Shown here in pieces: positions 46,209-54,581 of a DNA stretch of 64,000 nucleotides (the stretch's first letter is position 1; every line of letters starts with the position of its first letter). Origin of the DNA: an uncultured Alistipes sp. (GTDB taxonomy: Bacteria; Bacteroidota; Bacteroidia; Bacteroidales; UBA932). The stretch covers positions 1-64,000 of the forward strand of contig URSC01000003.1 in the NCBI GenBank assembly GCA_900550465.1. Direction: 5' to 3'. Both the position numbers and the translations under genes were made by a program. The notes beneath the pieces were generated by a model. That model was not told where the DNA came from. It saw nothing but the letters and a program-made list of their open reading frames with translations, and ran no database searches.

Positions 46209-46754
46209 ATGAAAGAAGAAATCATCATAGCAGGATTCGGAGGACAGGGAGTCCTCTCCATGGGCAAGATTCTGGCCTACTCCGGTATCATGCAGGACCA
46301 GGAAGTGGCATGGATGCCCTCCTACGGCCCTGAAATGCGAGGCGGTACCTGCAACGTGAGCGTCATCCTCAGCGACAAGAAGATCAGCTCTCCTATCCTG
46401 AGCAAGTTCGACACCGCCATCATCCTCAACCAGCAGTCCCTCGACAAGTTCGAGTCGCGCATCAAGCCCGGCGGACTGCTCGTCTATGACCCCAACGGCA
46501 TCACCCACCACCCGACCCGTACCGACATCCAGATCTACAAGATCGACGCCGCTGACGAGGCCGCCAAGATGGGCAACGCCAAGGCCTACAACATGATTGT
46601 CCTCGGAGCCTTCCTGAAGGTTAAGCCCATCGTCAAGATGGAGAATGTGACAGCCGGACTGAAAAAGTCCCTCCCTCCCCGTCACCACAACCTCATCCCG
46701 ATGAACGAGCAGGCCATCAAGGTCGGCATGGAAGCCGCCGTTAAGGTCCGCTAA
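46209..46754 (+). CDS. korC: 2-oxoacid:ferredoxin oxidoreductase gamma subunit
   Basis: A 181-residue subunit beginning with the family's IAGFGGQGVLSMGKIL loop (residues 7-22) and containing the YGPEMRGGTCN block that contacts CoA. Completes the four-subunit complex. A terminator follows at 46781. Confidence 0.93.
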   Translation: MKEEIIIAGFGGQGVLSMGKILAYSGIMQDQEVAWMPSYGPEMRGGTCNVSVILSDKKISSPILSKFDTAIILNQQSLDKFESRIKPGGLLVYDPNGITHHPTRTDIQIYKIDAADEAAKMGNAKAYNMIVLGAFLKVKPIVKMENVTAGLKKSLPPRHHNLIPMNEQAIKVGMEAAVKVR

Positions 46755-46780
46755 CCGCCCCTCCCGCGCAAACATTGAAG

Positions 46781-46815
46781 AATCCGGCAGAGACACCGCT
46801 CTCCGCCGGATTTTT
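46781..46815 (+). terminator. Intrinsic terminator of the oxidoreductase operon
   Basis: An 8-bp perfect stem AATCCGGC/GCCGGATT (46781-46788 with 46805-46812) and a 16-nt loop, with TTTTT at 46811-46815. Confidence 0.88.
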
Positions 46816-46839
46816 CATTTCCGGCTCCTCCGACTGCTT

Positions 46840-46898
46840 GCGATCAAAAATTTTGACCGCAAATAACTTCTTAAGGTGGTCAAAAATTTTGACCACCT
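46840..46898. promoter_or_regulatory. Two related palindromes, possible protein-binding sites
   Basis: Site 1 (46840-46860) has 10-bp arms with one mismatch and site 2 (46874-46898) has perfect 12-bp arms. Each is centred on a single A and both contain GTCAAAA-A-TTTTGAC. The centres are 36 bp apart. They lie between the oxidoreductase terminator and the promoter of the thioesterase gene at 46980. The very short centre favours dimer binding to DNA over an RNA hairpin. Confidence 0.6.
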
Positions 46899-46979
46899 CA
46901 TATTTTCATCAAGTAATTCGAAACTGCAGGGAATTGCGGGATTTGCTGCCGTTGTGGTATCGGGGGTGATGTTTTTTTA

Positions 46980-46987
46980 TAAATTTG
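46980..46987 (+). promoter_or_regulatory. -7 box of the thioesterase gene
   Basis: TAAATTTG matches TAnnTTTG, 24 nt before the ATG at 47012. Confidence 0.6.
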
Positions 46988-47011
46988 CGCACACTTTAAA
47001 ATAAAACGTAT

Positions 47012-47398
47012 ATGGCAACAGAAGATATCAAAGTAGGAATTTCCGCGACATCGACCACCAAGGTCTGCAAGGAGAACTGCGCTTCCCTCATGGGTTCGGG
47101 CGCACTGGACGTATTCGCAACACCGGCCGTAGTGGCCTATATGGAGATGGCCGCCTGCTATGCGGTCAACGGGCTGCTCGAAGAGGGACTCTCGACCGTG
47201 GGCACCAGGATAGACATCGCCCACATCAAGGCATCCCCTATCGGTGAGACCATCACCGCAACAGCCACACTCAAGGAGATCGACGGCCGCCGTCTGGTCT
47301 TCGACGTGACCGCCCGGGACTCCAAGGGCGAGATAGCGAACGGCACCCACGAGCGCTTCATCATTAAAGTGGACAAGTTCCTGGCTAAGATTCAGTAG
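47012..47398 (+). CDS. Hotdog-fold acyl-CoA thioesterase, FlK-like
   Basis: A 128-residue hotdog protein resembling the FlK (fluoroacetyl-CoA thioesterase) branch. The TPAVVAYMEMAA segment carries the Thr and Glu, and the DIAHIKAS segment carries the His, at the positions used for catalysis in FlK. The likely role is hydrolysis of a short acyl-CoA. Whether it really acts on fluoroacetyl-CoA is doubtful; family members in gut anaerobes have no known fluoroacetate exposure. It is transcribed alone from a promoter at 46980. Confidence 0.82.
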   Translation: MATEDIKVGISATSTTKVCKENCASLMGSGALDVFATPAVVAYMEMAACYAVNGLLEEGLSTVGTRIDIAHIKASPIGETITATATLKEIDGRRLVFDVTARDSKGEIANGTHERFIIKVDKFLAKIQ

Positions 47399-47431
47399 CA
47401 CATCCGGAGGGCAATTTCCCGACCGAACTCC

Positions 47432-47478
47432 TGTAACATATCACTGGGAGCAAGTTACACATCCCGGCGAACAAGTTA
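47432..47478 (+). promoter_or_regulatory. Short repeats upstream of umuDC
   Basis: TGTAAC at 47432-47437 and GTTACA at 47454-47459 form a 6-bp inverted pair, and CAAGTTA occurs twice exactly 21 bp apart (47451-47457 and 47472-47478). Two helical turns of spacing suggests a regulator site, possibly for damage control of umuDC. No classical SOS box is visible. Confidence 0.35.
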
Positions 47479-47501
47479 AGCAACGTATCTCAGACAGAGC
47501 A

Positions 47502-47924
47502 ATGAACAGCACGCCAGACAGCCCCACACCCAAGGAAAGACCGGAAATCAGACTCTTCGAGTCCATCCACGCCGGCTTCCCCTCCCCCGCGGAGGACATT
47601 CCCGGCACGGCCCTGGACATCAACAGGCTGGTCGTCAAGAACCCGGCCTCGACCTTCTTCGCCCGCGTCAGCGGCGACAGCATGGAGGGCGACGGCATCC
47701 GGGACGGGGACATCCTGGTCATCGACAAATCGGAGGAGCCGCGCGACGGAGCCATCGCCGTATGCTTCATCAACGGAGAATTTACCGTCAAGCGGCTCTC
47801 CATCCATGACAACGGAAGCGTCACCCTGCTGCCCTCCAACCCTAAATACCGGGCCATCACCATCCGTGAGGGAGACGACCTGACAGTCTGGGGGATAGTC
47901 CGGTACGTCATCAAGAAAGTCTGA
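47502..47924 (+). CDS. umuD: UmuD-like S24 peptidase
   Basis: A 140-residue LexA/UmuD-fold protein. Predicted self-cleavage site Ala24-Gly25 in HAGFPSP, catalytic Ser60 in SGDSM and Lys97 in FTVKRL. After RecA-stimulated self-cleavage the shortened form would bind UmuC. There is no DNA-binding domain, which separates it from LexA. The stop is 5 nt before the umuC start. Confidence 0.93.
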   Translation: MNSTPDSPTPKERPEIRLFESIHAGFPSPAEDIPGTALDINRLVVKNPASTFFARVSGDSMEGDGIRDGDILVIDKSEEPRDGAIAVCFINGEFTVKRLSIHDNGSVTLLPSNPKYRAITIREGDDLTVWGIVRYVIKKV

Positions 47925-47929
47925 CGGCC

Positions 47930-49201
47930 ATGTACGCCCTGGCCGACTGCAACAACTTCTTCGTCAGCTGCGAGCGGGTCTTCCGGCCCGACCTCGAACG
48001 CAGGCCCGTAGTCGTACTCTCCAACAACGACGGCTGCGCCATAGCCCGCTCCAACGAGGCCAAGCGTCTCGGCATCAAGATGGGCCAGCCGATGTTCGAG
48101 TTCCGCCCCCTCATAGAGTCCGGAGCCGTCACCGTATTCTCCTCCAACTTCGCCCTCTACGGCGACATGTCCCGCCGCGTCCAGCAGACCCTCTCCCGCT
48201 TCGCCCCGGCCATCGAGGTCTACTCCATAGACGAATCCTTCATCGACCTGACCGGCCTGAGTCCGGACACAGACTTCGACCTCTGGGCCAAGACCGTATC
48301 AAGGGAATGCCGCCGGTGCACCGGAATCCCCGTAAGCGTAGGCGTCTCCCCCACCAAGACCCTGGCGAAAATAGCCTCGAAGCTCTGCAAGCAGTACCCT
48401 GCCACAAGAGGCGGATGCTGGATGCACAGGCAGCAGGATGTGGAGAAAGTCCTGAAAAAATTCCCGATAGAGGACATCTGGGGCATCGGCCGCCGCTACA
48501 CCAAGCGGTTCAAGGGCTATTTCGGGATGAGCACCGCCTGGGACTTCTACACCCGGAACGAGTCCTGGATCAACGCGGAGATGGGCATCGGCGGAGTCCG
48601 GACATGGCAGGAACTCCACGGTATCCCCTGCATCAGCTTCGAGGACACCGCCCAGGCCAAAAAACAGATAATGATTTCCAGGACATTCGCCAAGGAGATT
48701 ACTGACCTGGACGAACTCTCCGCCCAGGTATCCATGTTCTGCTCCATGGCCGTAGAAAAACTGAGGAAACAGAATTCCTGCTGCGGCAACGTCACCGTAT
48801 TCATCATGACCAACCGTTTCCACCGCGACAGCACTCGCGAACAGTTCGAGAGCCGTATGGTCCAGTTCCCGACAGACACCGACAGCACGCTGGAAATCAA
48901 CACAGCCGTCATGCGCACGACCCGGGAAATGTACAGGGACGGATACGGCTACAAACGGGCAGGAGTCATGCTGGGAGACATCATCCCCGCGGGCAAGGTC
49001 CAGCTCTCCTTCTTCGACAACGTGGACCGCGAGCGGCACTCCCGCCTGATGAGCGTCATGGACAGCATCAACCGGAAGGAGGGGCGCAACACCATAGGGG
49101 TGGCCTCCCAGTCCTTAGAGGGTATAAAAATGAACAGGGAGCACCTGTCTCCCTGTTATACTACTGACTGGAACGATATTATTTCCGTAAACTGTCGATG
49201 A
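47930..49201 (+). CDS. umuC: DNA polymerase V catalytic subunit UmuC
   Basis: A 423-residue Y-family polymerase. The N-terminal block MYALADCNNFFVSCERVF has the first catalytic Asp, and the YSIDESFIDL block holds the acidic pair. Helix-hairpin-helix, little-finger and C-terminal UmuC domains follow. It copies past damaged bases. Its 3' end overlaps the convergent lipoprotein gene by 23 nt. Confidence 0.95.
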   Translation: MYALADCNNFFVSCERVFRPDLERRPVVVLSNNDGCAIARSNEAKRLGIKMGQPMFEFRPLIESGAVTVFSSNFALYGDMSRRVQQTLSRFAPAIEVYSIDESFIDLTGLSPDTDFDLWAKTVSRECRRCTGIPVSVGVSPTKTLAKIASKLCKQYPATRGGCWMHRQQDVEKVLKKFPIEDIWGIGRRYTKRFKGYFGMSTAWDFYTRNESWINAEMGIGGVRTWQELHGIPCISFEDTAQAKKQIMISRTFAKEITDLDELSAQVSMFCSMAVEKLRKQNSCCGNVTVFIMTNRFHRDSTREQFESRMVQFPTDTDSTLEINTAVMRTTREMYRDGYGYKRAGVMLGDIIPAGKVQLSFFDNVDRERHSRLMSVMDSINRKEGRNTIGVASQSLEGIKMNREHLSPCYTTDWNDIISVNCR

Positions 49202-49667
49202 CTGACATATCTCCGGTATATTCCAGAGTCGGATAGCCCCGCTGCTCATCCCGGAAGTGGAAATAGAAGTGCGTATCCGAATGTTTCATAGATCCTTCCC
49301 GGGTCACTCCCGTCTCTGTATCCTTCAGGGTCAGGCTGACGTCACCGTATATCTCCACGACATAATATGCGGGATACCGGTAATAGGTAAAGGTTCCGGT
49401 ATACTTCACCGTATCAGCCTCGGTGATGAAATACAGATCGACCTTTCCGTCCTCCTTTGTTCCTGTCTTCTTGGTCTTCGCCTCGTATGACGTCACTTCT
49501 GAGTCATAATAGCAGAAGTACAATACATCACCTCGGGCATCATTGGTTCCCTTCCAGACGGAGCCGCTGAGCACTTCAGGCGGATCGATTCTCCACATCT
49601 TGCCGCATGACACAGTCAGGCATGCGGCAAGCAGCACTAATCCGGCAAAACCGTATACCCGCCTCAT
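49179..49667 (-). CDS. Hypothetical small lipoprotein
   Basis: A 162-residue protein with a signal peptide and lipobox ending at Cys21 (TVSC), followed by an all-beta region with alternating hydrophobic residues (about 30-150), perhaps a lipocalin-like or beta-sandwich fold. I do not recognise a family. It lies 2 nt after the rny stop, so it is probably transcribed with rny. Its 3' end overlaps umuC. Confidence 0.7.
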   Translation of the reverse strand: MRRVYGFAGLVLLAACLTVSCGKMWRIDPPEVLSGSVWKGTNDARGDVLYFCYYDSEVTSYEAKTKKTGTKEDGKVDLYFITEADTVKYTGTFTYYRYPAYYVVEIYGDVSLTLKDTETGVTREGSMKHSDTHFYFHFRDEQRGYPTLEYTGDMSVIDSLRK

Positions 49668-49669
49668 AA

Positions 49670-51211
49670 CTACTTGGCGAAGGCCACTGATCGGGTCTCG
49701 CGGATCACGGTTATCTTCACCTGACCGGGATATACCATCTCGTTCTGAATCTTCCTGGCTATCTCGTTGGACAGCATCTCGGACTCAGCATCGGACACCT
49801 GGTCGGCTCCAACGATAACCCTGAGCTCGCGGCCTGCCTGGATAGCGTATGTCTTGGTGACGCCGGGATAAGAAAGCGCGATGGCCTCCATATCTTTCAG
49901 CCTCTTGATATAGGACTCTATCACCTCGCGGCGGGCGCCGGGACGGGCACCGGATATGGCGTCTCCCACCAGCACTATCGGGGATATCAGAGACAGCATC
50001 TCCACCTCCTCGTGATGGGCTCCGATGGCATTGCATACCTCCGGCTTCTCCTTATATTTTTCGGCAATCTTCATACCGAGGATGGCGTGAGGCAGTTCCG
50101 AATCCTCTTCGGACACCTTGCCTATATCGTGCAGCAGACCGGCACGCTTCGCCAGCTTGGGATTGAGGCCGAGCTCGGCGGCCATAGTCGCACAGATATT
50201 GGCTACCTCACGGGAATGCTGCAAAAGGTTCTGGCCGTATGACGAACGGTATTTCATCCTGCCTACCATACGCACCAGTTCTGCGTGCAGACCATGAATG
50301 CCAAGATCTATGCATGTCCTCTTTCCTGTCTCCATTATCTCGTCCTCCAGTTGCTTGCGGACTTTCTCCACCACTTCCTCTATACGTGCCGGGTGGATAC
50401 GGCCGTCCGTCACCAGCTGATGAAGGGCGAGTCGTGCCACCTCCCTGCGGACAGGATCAAAAGCCGAGAGCAATATCGCCTCCGGCGTATCATCCACGAC
50501 TATCTCCACACCGGTTGCTGCCTCAAGAGCACGGATATTCCGTCCTTCACGACCGATAATGCGGCCTTTCATCTCGTCATTCTCTATATTGAACACAGTC
50601 ACCGCATTCTCTATTGCGGTCTCAGGTGCTATGCGCTGTATAGTATTGATTACTACCCTTTTTGCCTCTTTACTTGCATTCATTCTTGCCTCATCCATCA
50701 CATCGTTGATATATGACATCGCCTGGGTCTTGGCTTCTTCCTTCATGGTCTCCATAAGCATTTCCTTGGCCTCTGCCGCCGACATGCCGGCTATGTTCTC
50801 TATCTTCTCGACCGCCTCCTTATGAAGTTTGTCATACTCTTCCGCCTTGCGGTTGACCAGTTCCACCTGTGCCTTAAGATTCTCACGTACAGCATCCGTC
50901 TCGGACTGCTTGCGCTGAAGATCCGCGAACTGCTGTTTCAGCTGCATCTCTTTCTGTTTCAACTTATTCTCAGTCTGTTGAATCTGCGAGTTCTTCTCGT
51001 TGATATAACGCTCATGCTCTCCCTTGAGCTGAAGGAATTTCTCCTTGGCCTGGAAAATCTTCTCTTTCTTAATGTTCTCGCCTTCGAGTTTGGCTTCTTT
51101 TATAATCTTGTCCGCCTGTTTCTTACGGGCTGAGTTGAATATCAAGACCGTAGCAGCCACTGCGACTACCGCTACGACGACCAATAAGACAATTACTAAA
51201 ATGGTATCCAT
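49670..51211 (-). CDS. rny: Ribonuclease Y
   Basis: A 513-residue endoribonuclease that starts mRNA decay at the membrane. It has one N-terminal transmembrane helix (about residues 4-24), a long charged coiled coil (about 30-190), a KH domain with GREGRNIRALE near residue 217 and an HD domain with HSREVAN and LLHDIGK. Length matches the family. It follows the 6S RNA gene on the same strand. Confidence 0.96.
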   Translation of the reverse strand: MDTILVIVLLVVVAVVAVAATVLIFNSARKKQADKIIKEAKLEGENIKKEKIFQAKEKFLQLKGEHERYINEKNSQIQQTENKLKQKEMQLKQQFADLQRKQSETDAVRENLKAQVELVNRKAEEYDKLHKEAVEKIENIAGMSAAEAKEMLMETMKEEAKTQAMSYINDVMDEARMNASKEAKRVVINTIQRIAPETAIENAVTVFNIENDEMKGRIIGREGRNIRALEAATGVEIVVDDTPEAILLSAFDPVRREVARLALHQLVTDGRIHPARIEEVVEKVRKQLEDEIMETGKRTCIDLGIHGLHAELVRMVGRMKYRSSYGQNLLQHSREVANICATMAAELGLNPKLAKRAGLLHDIGKVSEEDSELPHAILGMKIAEKYKEKPEVCNAIGAHHEEVEMLSLISPIVLVGDAISGARPGARREVIESYIKRLKDMEAIALSYPGVTKTYAIQAGRELRVIVGADQVSDAESEMLSNEIARKIQNEMVYPGQVKITVIRETRSVAFAK

Positions 51212-51280
51212 ATCGTATCTGTTTATATATTGAGTTTAAATTTTCTCAATTATATAAGAACTACAACATGAGAAGATAAA

Positions 51281-51472
51281 TAAAAAAGCCGTTAGAACAC
51301 TGTTTATCAGAAAAACCTGAATAAGTAGGGTTTGAGCTCCGATTGCGGACTCAGACTTCCAACGTCCGGTATGTACCGAATCCCCTTGCGGGTCACCCAG
51401 GCCTGTCTTCATCCATCGAGTAGGCTCAGGATTGTAAATAATGTTGATTTTCGCAAAGAGCGGTCTAACGGC
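51281..51472 (-). ncRNA. ssrS: 6S RNA
   Basis: Between zapA and rny on the minus strand lies a 185-nt segment closed by a 9-bp perfect pairing: GCCGTTAGA at 51472-51464 with TCTAACGGC at 51296-51288, followed by a T run to 51281. The interior can form a long imperfect rod with a central open region, as in 6S RNA, which imitates an open promoter and traps RNA polymerase. Position next to zapA is the same as for 6S RNA in gammaproteobacteria. The 5' end is 7 nt from the zapA stop, so the RNA may be processed from the zapA transcript. Confidence 0.85.
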
Positions 51473-51478
51473 TGAAGC

Positions 51479-51787
51479 TTATATGACACTAGTTTCTAAA
51501 TACTCATCCAACTGCTTGTCCAACAACTGAATTTCCTTGACCATCCTGCCCGCCGCATCCTCTGTTCTGGCCATCTCAAGCAATACCGCGAACTGAATCA
51601 GCACCACTGTCAGTGCCTGCTGGTTGTCCACGAAATTGTGCCTCTGCCTGAGATCCGCCAATTTGTCCGTGATGTTCTTGACGGCATTGCGGATCACACT
51701 CTCCTCCTCAGGAAGCACTCTGTAAGTGAACTTCCTGTCCAGTATGGTAAAATTGCACAAGAACTTTCCGTCTTCCATATCAGTCAT
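51479..51787 (-). CDS. zapA: Cell division protein ZapA
   Basis: A 102-residue protein with a short beta/alpha N-terminal head (FTILDRKFTYRVLPEEE) and a long C-terminal helix suited to dimer and tetramer coiled coils. ZapA bundles FtsZ filaments at midcell. Its start overlaps the upstream coiled-coil gene by 8 nt and the 6S RNA gene follows its stop. Confidence 0.9.
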   Translation of the reverse strand: MTDMEDGKFLCNFTILDRKFTYRVLPEEESVIRNAVKNITDKLADLRQRHNFVDNQQALTVVLIQFAVLLEMARTEDAAGRMVKEIQLLDKQLDEYLETSVI

Positions 51788-52094
51788 TCAACAATGAAAT
51801 ACATTTGTCTATCTCCCGCACAAGCCTGCCTATATTCTGCCTAGCTTCTTTTACATCCGCTGCCGATGCCTCAAAGGCTCCGGCTATCTGCAATTTATCT
51901 ATTCTCTGTTCTAATTCTTTAATTTTGTTATTACTTTCATTCAATTTTTCCCTGCAGTCCCTTATCTCCGCATCTCTACGCTCAAGATTTCCTTTCAGCT
52001 CGCGGTTAACGGCCATAAGCTGTTCGTATCTGGATATAAGCAGCTCCAGTTTTTTCTTGTGTGTATCGAGTACTATTTTATAACTTTCGTTCAT
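51780..52094 (-). CDS. Small coiled-coil protein upstream of zapA
   Basis: A 104-residue, almost wholly helical protein with heptad patterns over residues 10-70 and a second helix at about 80-102. Its overlap with zapA suggests translational coupling and a part in division, perhaps like ZapB; sequence similarity to ZapB is not clear. A promoter box TAACTTTG lies upstream at 52117-52124. Confidence 0.78.
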   Translation of the reverse strand: MNESYKIVLDTHKKKLELLISRYEQLMAVNRELKGNLERRDAEIRDCREKLNESNNKIKELEQRIDKLQIAGAFEASAADVKEARQNIGRLVREIDKCISLLND

Positions 52095-52116
52095 AATAAA
52101 AAGCCTGCGGGCAGCG

Positions 52117-52124
52117 CAAAGTTA
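52117..52124 (-). promoter_or_regulatory. -7 box of the zapA operon
   Basis: The minus strand reads TAACTTTG, a full consensus match 23 nt before the coiled-coil gene start, and just past the stop of the 5'-nucleotidase gene. Confidence 0.6.
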
Positions 52125-52130
52125 CAAAAA

Positions 52131-53750
52131 TTATTTTATAAAACGCCATGAACCCGTTTTTTTCGCACCGGCGATTTTTCGCGGGTCTATATCTCCATGA
52201 CTCTCAATAAAATCGCACAACATCTCCCGTATCTCAGGATATATCGCGACTATCCGGGATTCCATCTCCTCCCTGTCCAGTCCGGCCTCCGCCAGGAGTC
52301 CTCCGGCCCCGCTCGCCCTGTATGATGTCATTGCCACCTTATATGTCCGCGACATATCAAAAGGCGTTCCATCCCACATGGATATGATTTTCACGCGGCT
52401 GCCCTTAGGTAATGAGGGACTGACCGTATATACCAGACCACCGGCCGTATCGTAGTTATACAGGAAATCCGAACCCGTTATCCTCTTGTCAAAGGCTCCT
52501 TCCATGTAATCATGAATCTCCTTTCCAGTCATCTCCACTACATAAAGCAGGTTCTCGAAACGATACAGGGTAAACAGATCATTGAATCTGAGTTCTCCGG
52601 CCGGCATTACACCTTCAGACACCAGCGGTGCGGTAAAGGATATGTCAACACCCGGACACGAGAGCTGCACATAATGTATCAGCGCCAGATAATCCGAACG
52701 GCGGTCCTGCCTGTAACTCAGGTCCAGGGGAGAGACAAGGCGGCCGATTGTCCTGTTGGAGAAATCATATACGGTACGCCAGTCCTGCCCGAACTCCTCC
52801 ATATACCGGTCACACGGCTGCATGTGACTCACATCTGCCACAGACGGAGTGATGTCAAGGGATACTGCGCGGCCTCCCTTCATCACTGCGGATATGCTCA
52901 GCCTTGACACGGCCCGGGCTTTTGACCCGGACTCGACCACACAGACACTGTCCCTGTCCCCGTCCGCGCCCATCACCTTGACAGCTGCCTGCCTGTGGTC
53001 ATGGGCGGCGATTACGGCATCTATGCCGGGTACATGGGCCGCCAGATACAGCGCATTGTTCTCAATACTGGGCACATCCTCCTGCCCCAGCCCGCAGTGC
53101 ACTGCCAGAATCACCGCATCCGGCTTCTCCCGGCGTCTGACCTCTCTTACCAGAGAGGCTGCAAGAGAATCCACTGGAATAAAATCCAGTCCCTCGTATT
53201 TGTCCTTGGAAATCCATGACTTGACGTTCGGATTGGTAAAGCCTATGACAGCCACCCGCAATCCGTCCTTTTCCATGACCGCATATCTGTCGAACCAGGC
53301 CTCTCCATCAGTCACATCCACCGCATTCGCCGCCAGATACGGACATTCCAGTTCAGAGGCGATACGGTCATACACCGGATGGCCTGCCTCCAGATCGTGA
53401 TTGCCGACTACCGCCGCATCGTACTTCATATAGTTGAACACCCTGCTTATCAGATGCTTATCAGCCACCGTGTCCACATAATTAAAATAATAGACGGCAT
53501 TGTCACCCTGAAGATGGTCCCCGCAGTCAAGCAGTATCACGTGATCCTCCCCGACTGCATTTCTAAGGCTGTCGGCATAAGTGCATACCGAAGCGAGGGA
53601 TGAACGGACGGAGGTGTCCTCAGTATATCCGCGGGGGAACAATGCCCCGTGCGTATCATTCGTCGCAATTATCTCCACTCTGACCGACCTTTCCGTACAG
53701 GAACAGGCCAGAAGCAGCAGAATTGAAAAAATAACAGGTTTAAGTCTCAT
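52131..53750 (-). CDS. 5'-nucleotidase / UDP-sugar hydrolase family lipoprotein
   Basis: A 539-residue secreted metallophosphatase. A signal peptide with a Cys-rich lipobox (LLACSC, Cys16 or Cys18) leads into the calcineurin-like domain with NDTHG, DCGDHLQGD and VVGNHDLE motifs. A C-terminal substrate domain follows from about residue 330. Members of this UshA-like family release phosphate from nucleotides in the periplasm. Third gene of a run with the symporter and nitrilase. Confidence 0.9.
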   Translation of the reverse strand: MRLKPVIFSILLLLACSCTERSVRVEIIATNDTHGALFPRGYTEDTSVRSSLASVCTYADSLRNAVGEDHVILLDCGDHLQGDNAVYYFNYVDTVADKHLISRVFNYMKYDAAVVGNHDLEAGHPVYDRIASELECPYLAANAVDVTDGEAWFDRYAVMEKDGLRVAVIGFTNPNVKSWISKDKYEGLDFIPVDSLAASLVREVRRREKPDAVILAVHCGLGQEDVPSIENNALYLAAHVPGIDAVIAAHDHRQAAVKVMGADGDRDSVCVVESGSKARAVSRLSISAVMKGGRAVSLDITPSVADVSHMQPCDRYMEEFGQDWRTVYDFSNRTIGRLVSPLDLSYRQDRRSDYLALIHYVQLSCPGVDISFTAPLVSEGVMPAGELRFNDLFTLYRFENLLYVVEMTGKEIHDYMEGAFDKRITGSDFLYNYDTAGGLVYTVSPSLPKGSRVKIISMWDGTPFDMSRTYKVAMTSYRASGAGGLLAEAGLDREEMESRIVAIYPEIREMLCDFIESHGDIDPRKIAGAKKTGSWRFIK

Positions 53751-53768
53751 TATACGTAGAAATTAATG

Positions 53769-54581
53769 TTATGTCAATAAAAATGTGTCAGCGTCCATCC
53801 ACGCAGGAAATTTTTCCCTGAAACGGCGCAGTCCGTCCAGGTCCAGGGCCGCATGGAGTATTCCTCCGCCAGGTCCGGTCTCATTGTCCGGATGAAAATC
53901 TCCGGTCTGCCTCCCCTTATAGTCTATGATAAGCGATCCTCCGGTGTAACTGTTCTCCGGACTCTCACCGACCCTGTTGCAGAAAACCATCCAGCACTGA
54001 TTCTCCACTGCGCGGGCATGTGCAAGAATAGAGGCCGCCGCCATCCGGGAGGAAGGCCATGAGGCAACGTTCAGCAGCAGGTCGTAGTCGTTCGAGGAGG
54101 TCCGGCGGCTCCATACCGGGAAGCGGAGGTCATAGCACACATTCAGGCCTATCCTCCAGCCCAGATACTCCACCGTCTTCCTGATGCTTCCGGAGGCAAA
54201 CACCTCATTTTCCCCGCTCATCCGGAAAAGATGCCGCTTGTCATAGAACTCCGTGCGGCCGTCCGGAGCGGCAAAATACATGCGGTTCAGCACCTTCCCT
54301 CCCGCTGCGGTGGGGACGGAACCGGTTACTGCAGCCCCCGAGAATGAGGCCAGGACCTGCATCCACCTGAGGGTAGGACCGTCCTCCGCCTCGGCGAGCC
54401 GTGTGTTGGAAGTGAAGCCGGTGGCGAAGAACTCCGGCAGGACGATCAGGTCCGGGCGGTCATTGTCCCCGCATTGTTCCAGATAGCCTCCTATGAAAGC
54501 CTGCAGACGGGCGAGATTCTCCTGAGGAGCCTCCCACACCACCCCGCACTGACACACCGCTATATTGAGGACCTCCTTCAT
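53769..54581 (-). CDS. Nitrilase-family hydrolase, omega-amidase-like
   Basis: A 270-residue carbon-nitrogen hydrolase. The catalytic triad is visible as Glu in LPEFFATGF, Lys in YDKRHLF and Cys in NVCYDLRFP. The FATGF and YDLRFPVWSR blocks match the Nit2/YafV omega-amidase branch, which deamidates 2-oxoglutaramate or 2-oxosuccinamate in glutamine and methionine transamination cycles. It overlaps the dicarboxylate symporter gene by 4 nt. A link to the methylthioadenosine route elsewhere in the window is possible but only inferred. Confidence 0.88.
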   Translation of the reverse strand: MKEVLNIAVCQCGVVWEAPQENLARLQAFIGGYLEQCGDNDRPDLIVLPEFFATGFTSNTRLAEAEDGPTLRWMQVLASFSGAAVTGSVPTAAGGKVLNRMYFAAPDGRTEFYDKRHLFRMSGENEVFASGSIRKTVEYLGWRIGLNVCYDLRFPVWSRRTSSNDYDLLLNVASWPSSRMAAASILAHARAVENQCWMVFCNRVGESPENSYTGGSLIIDYKGRQTGDFHPDNETGPGGGILHAALDLDGLRRFREKFPAWMDADTFLLT

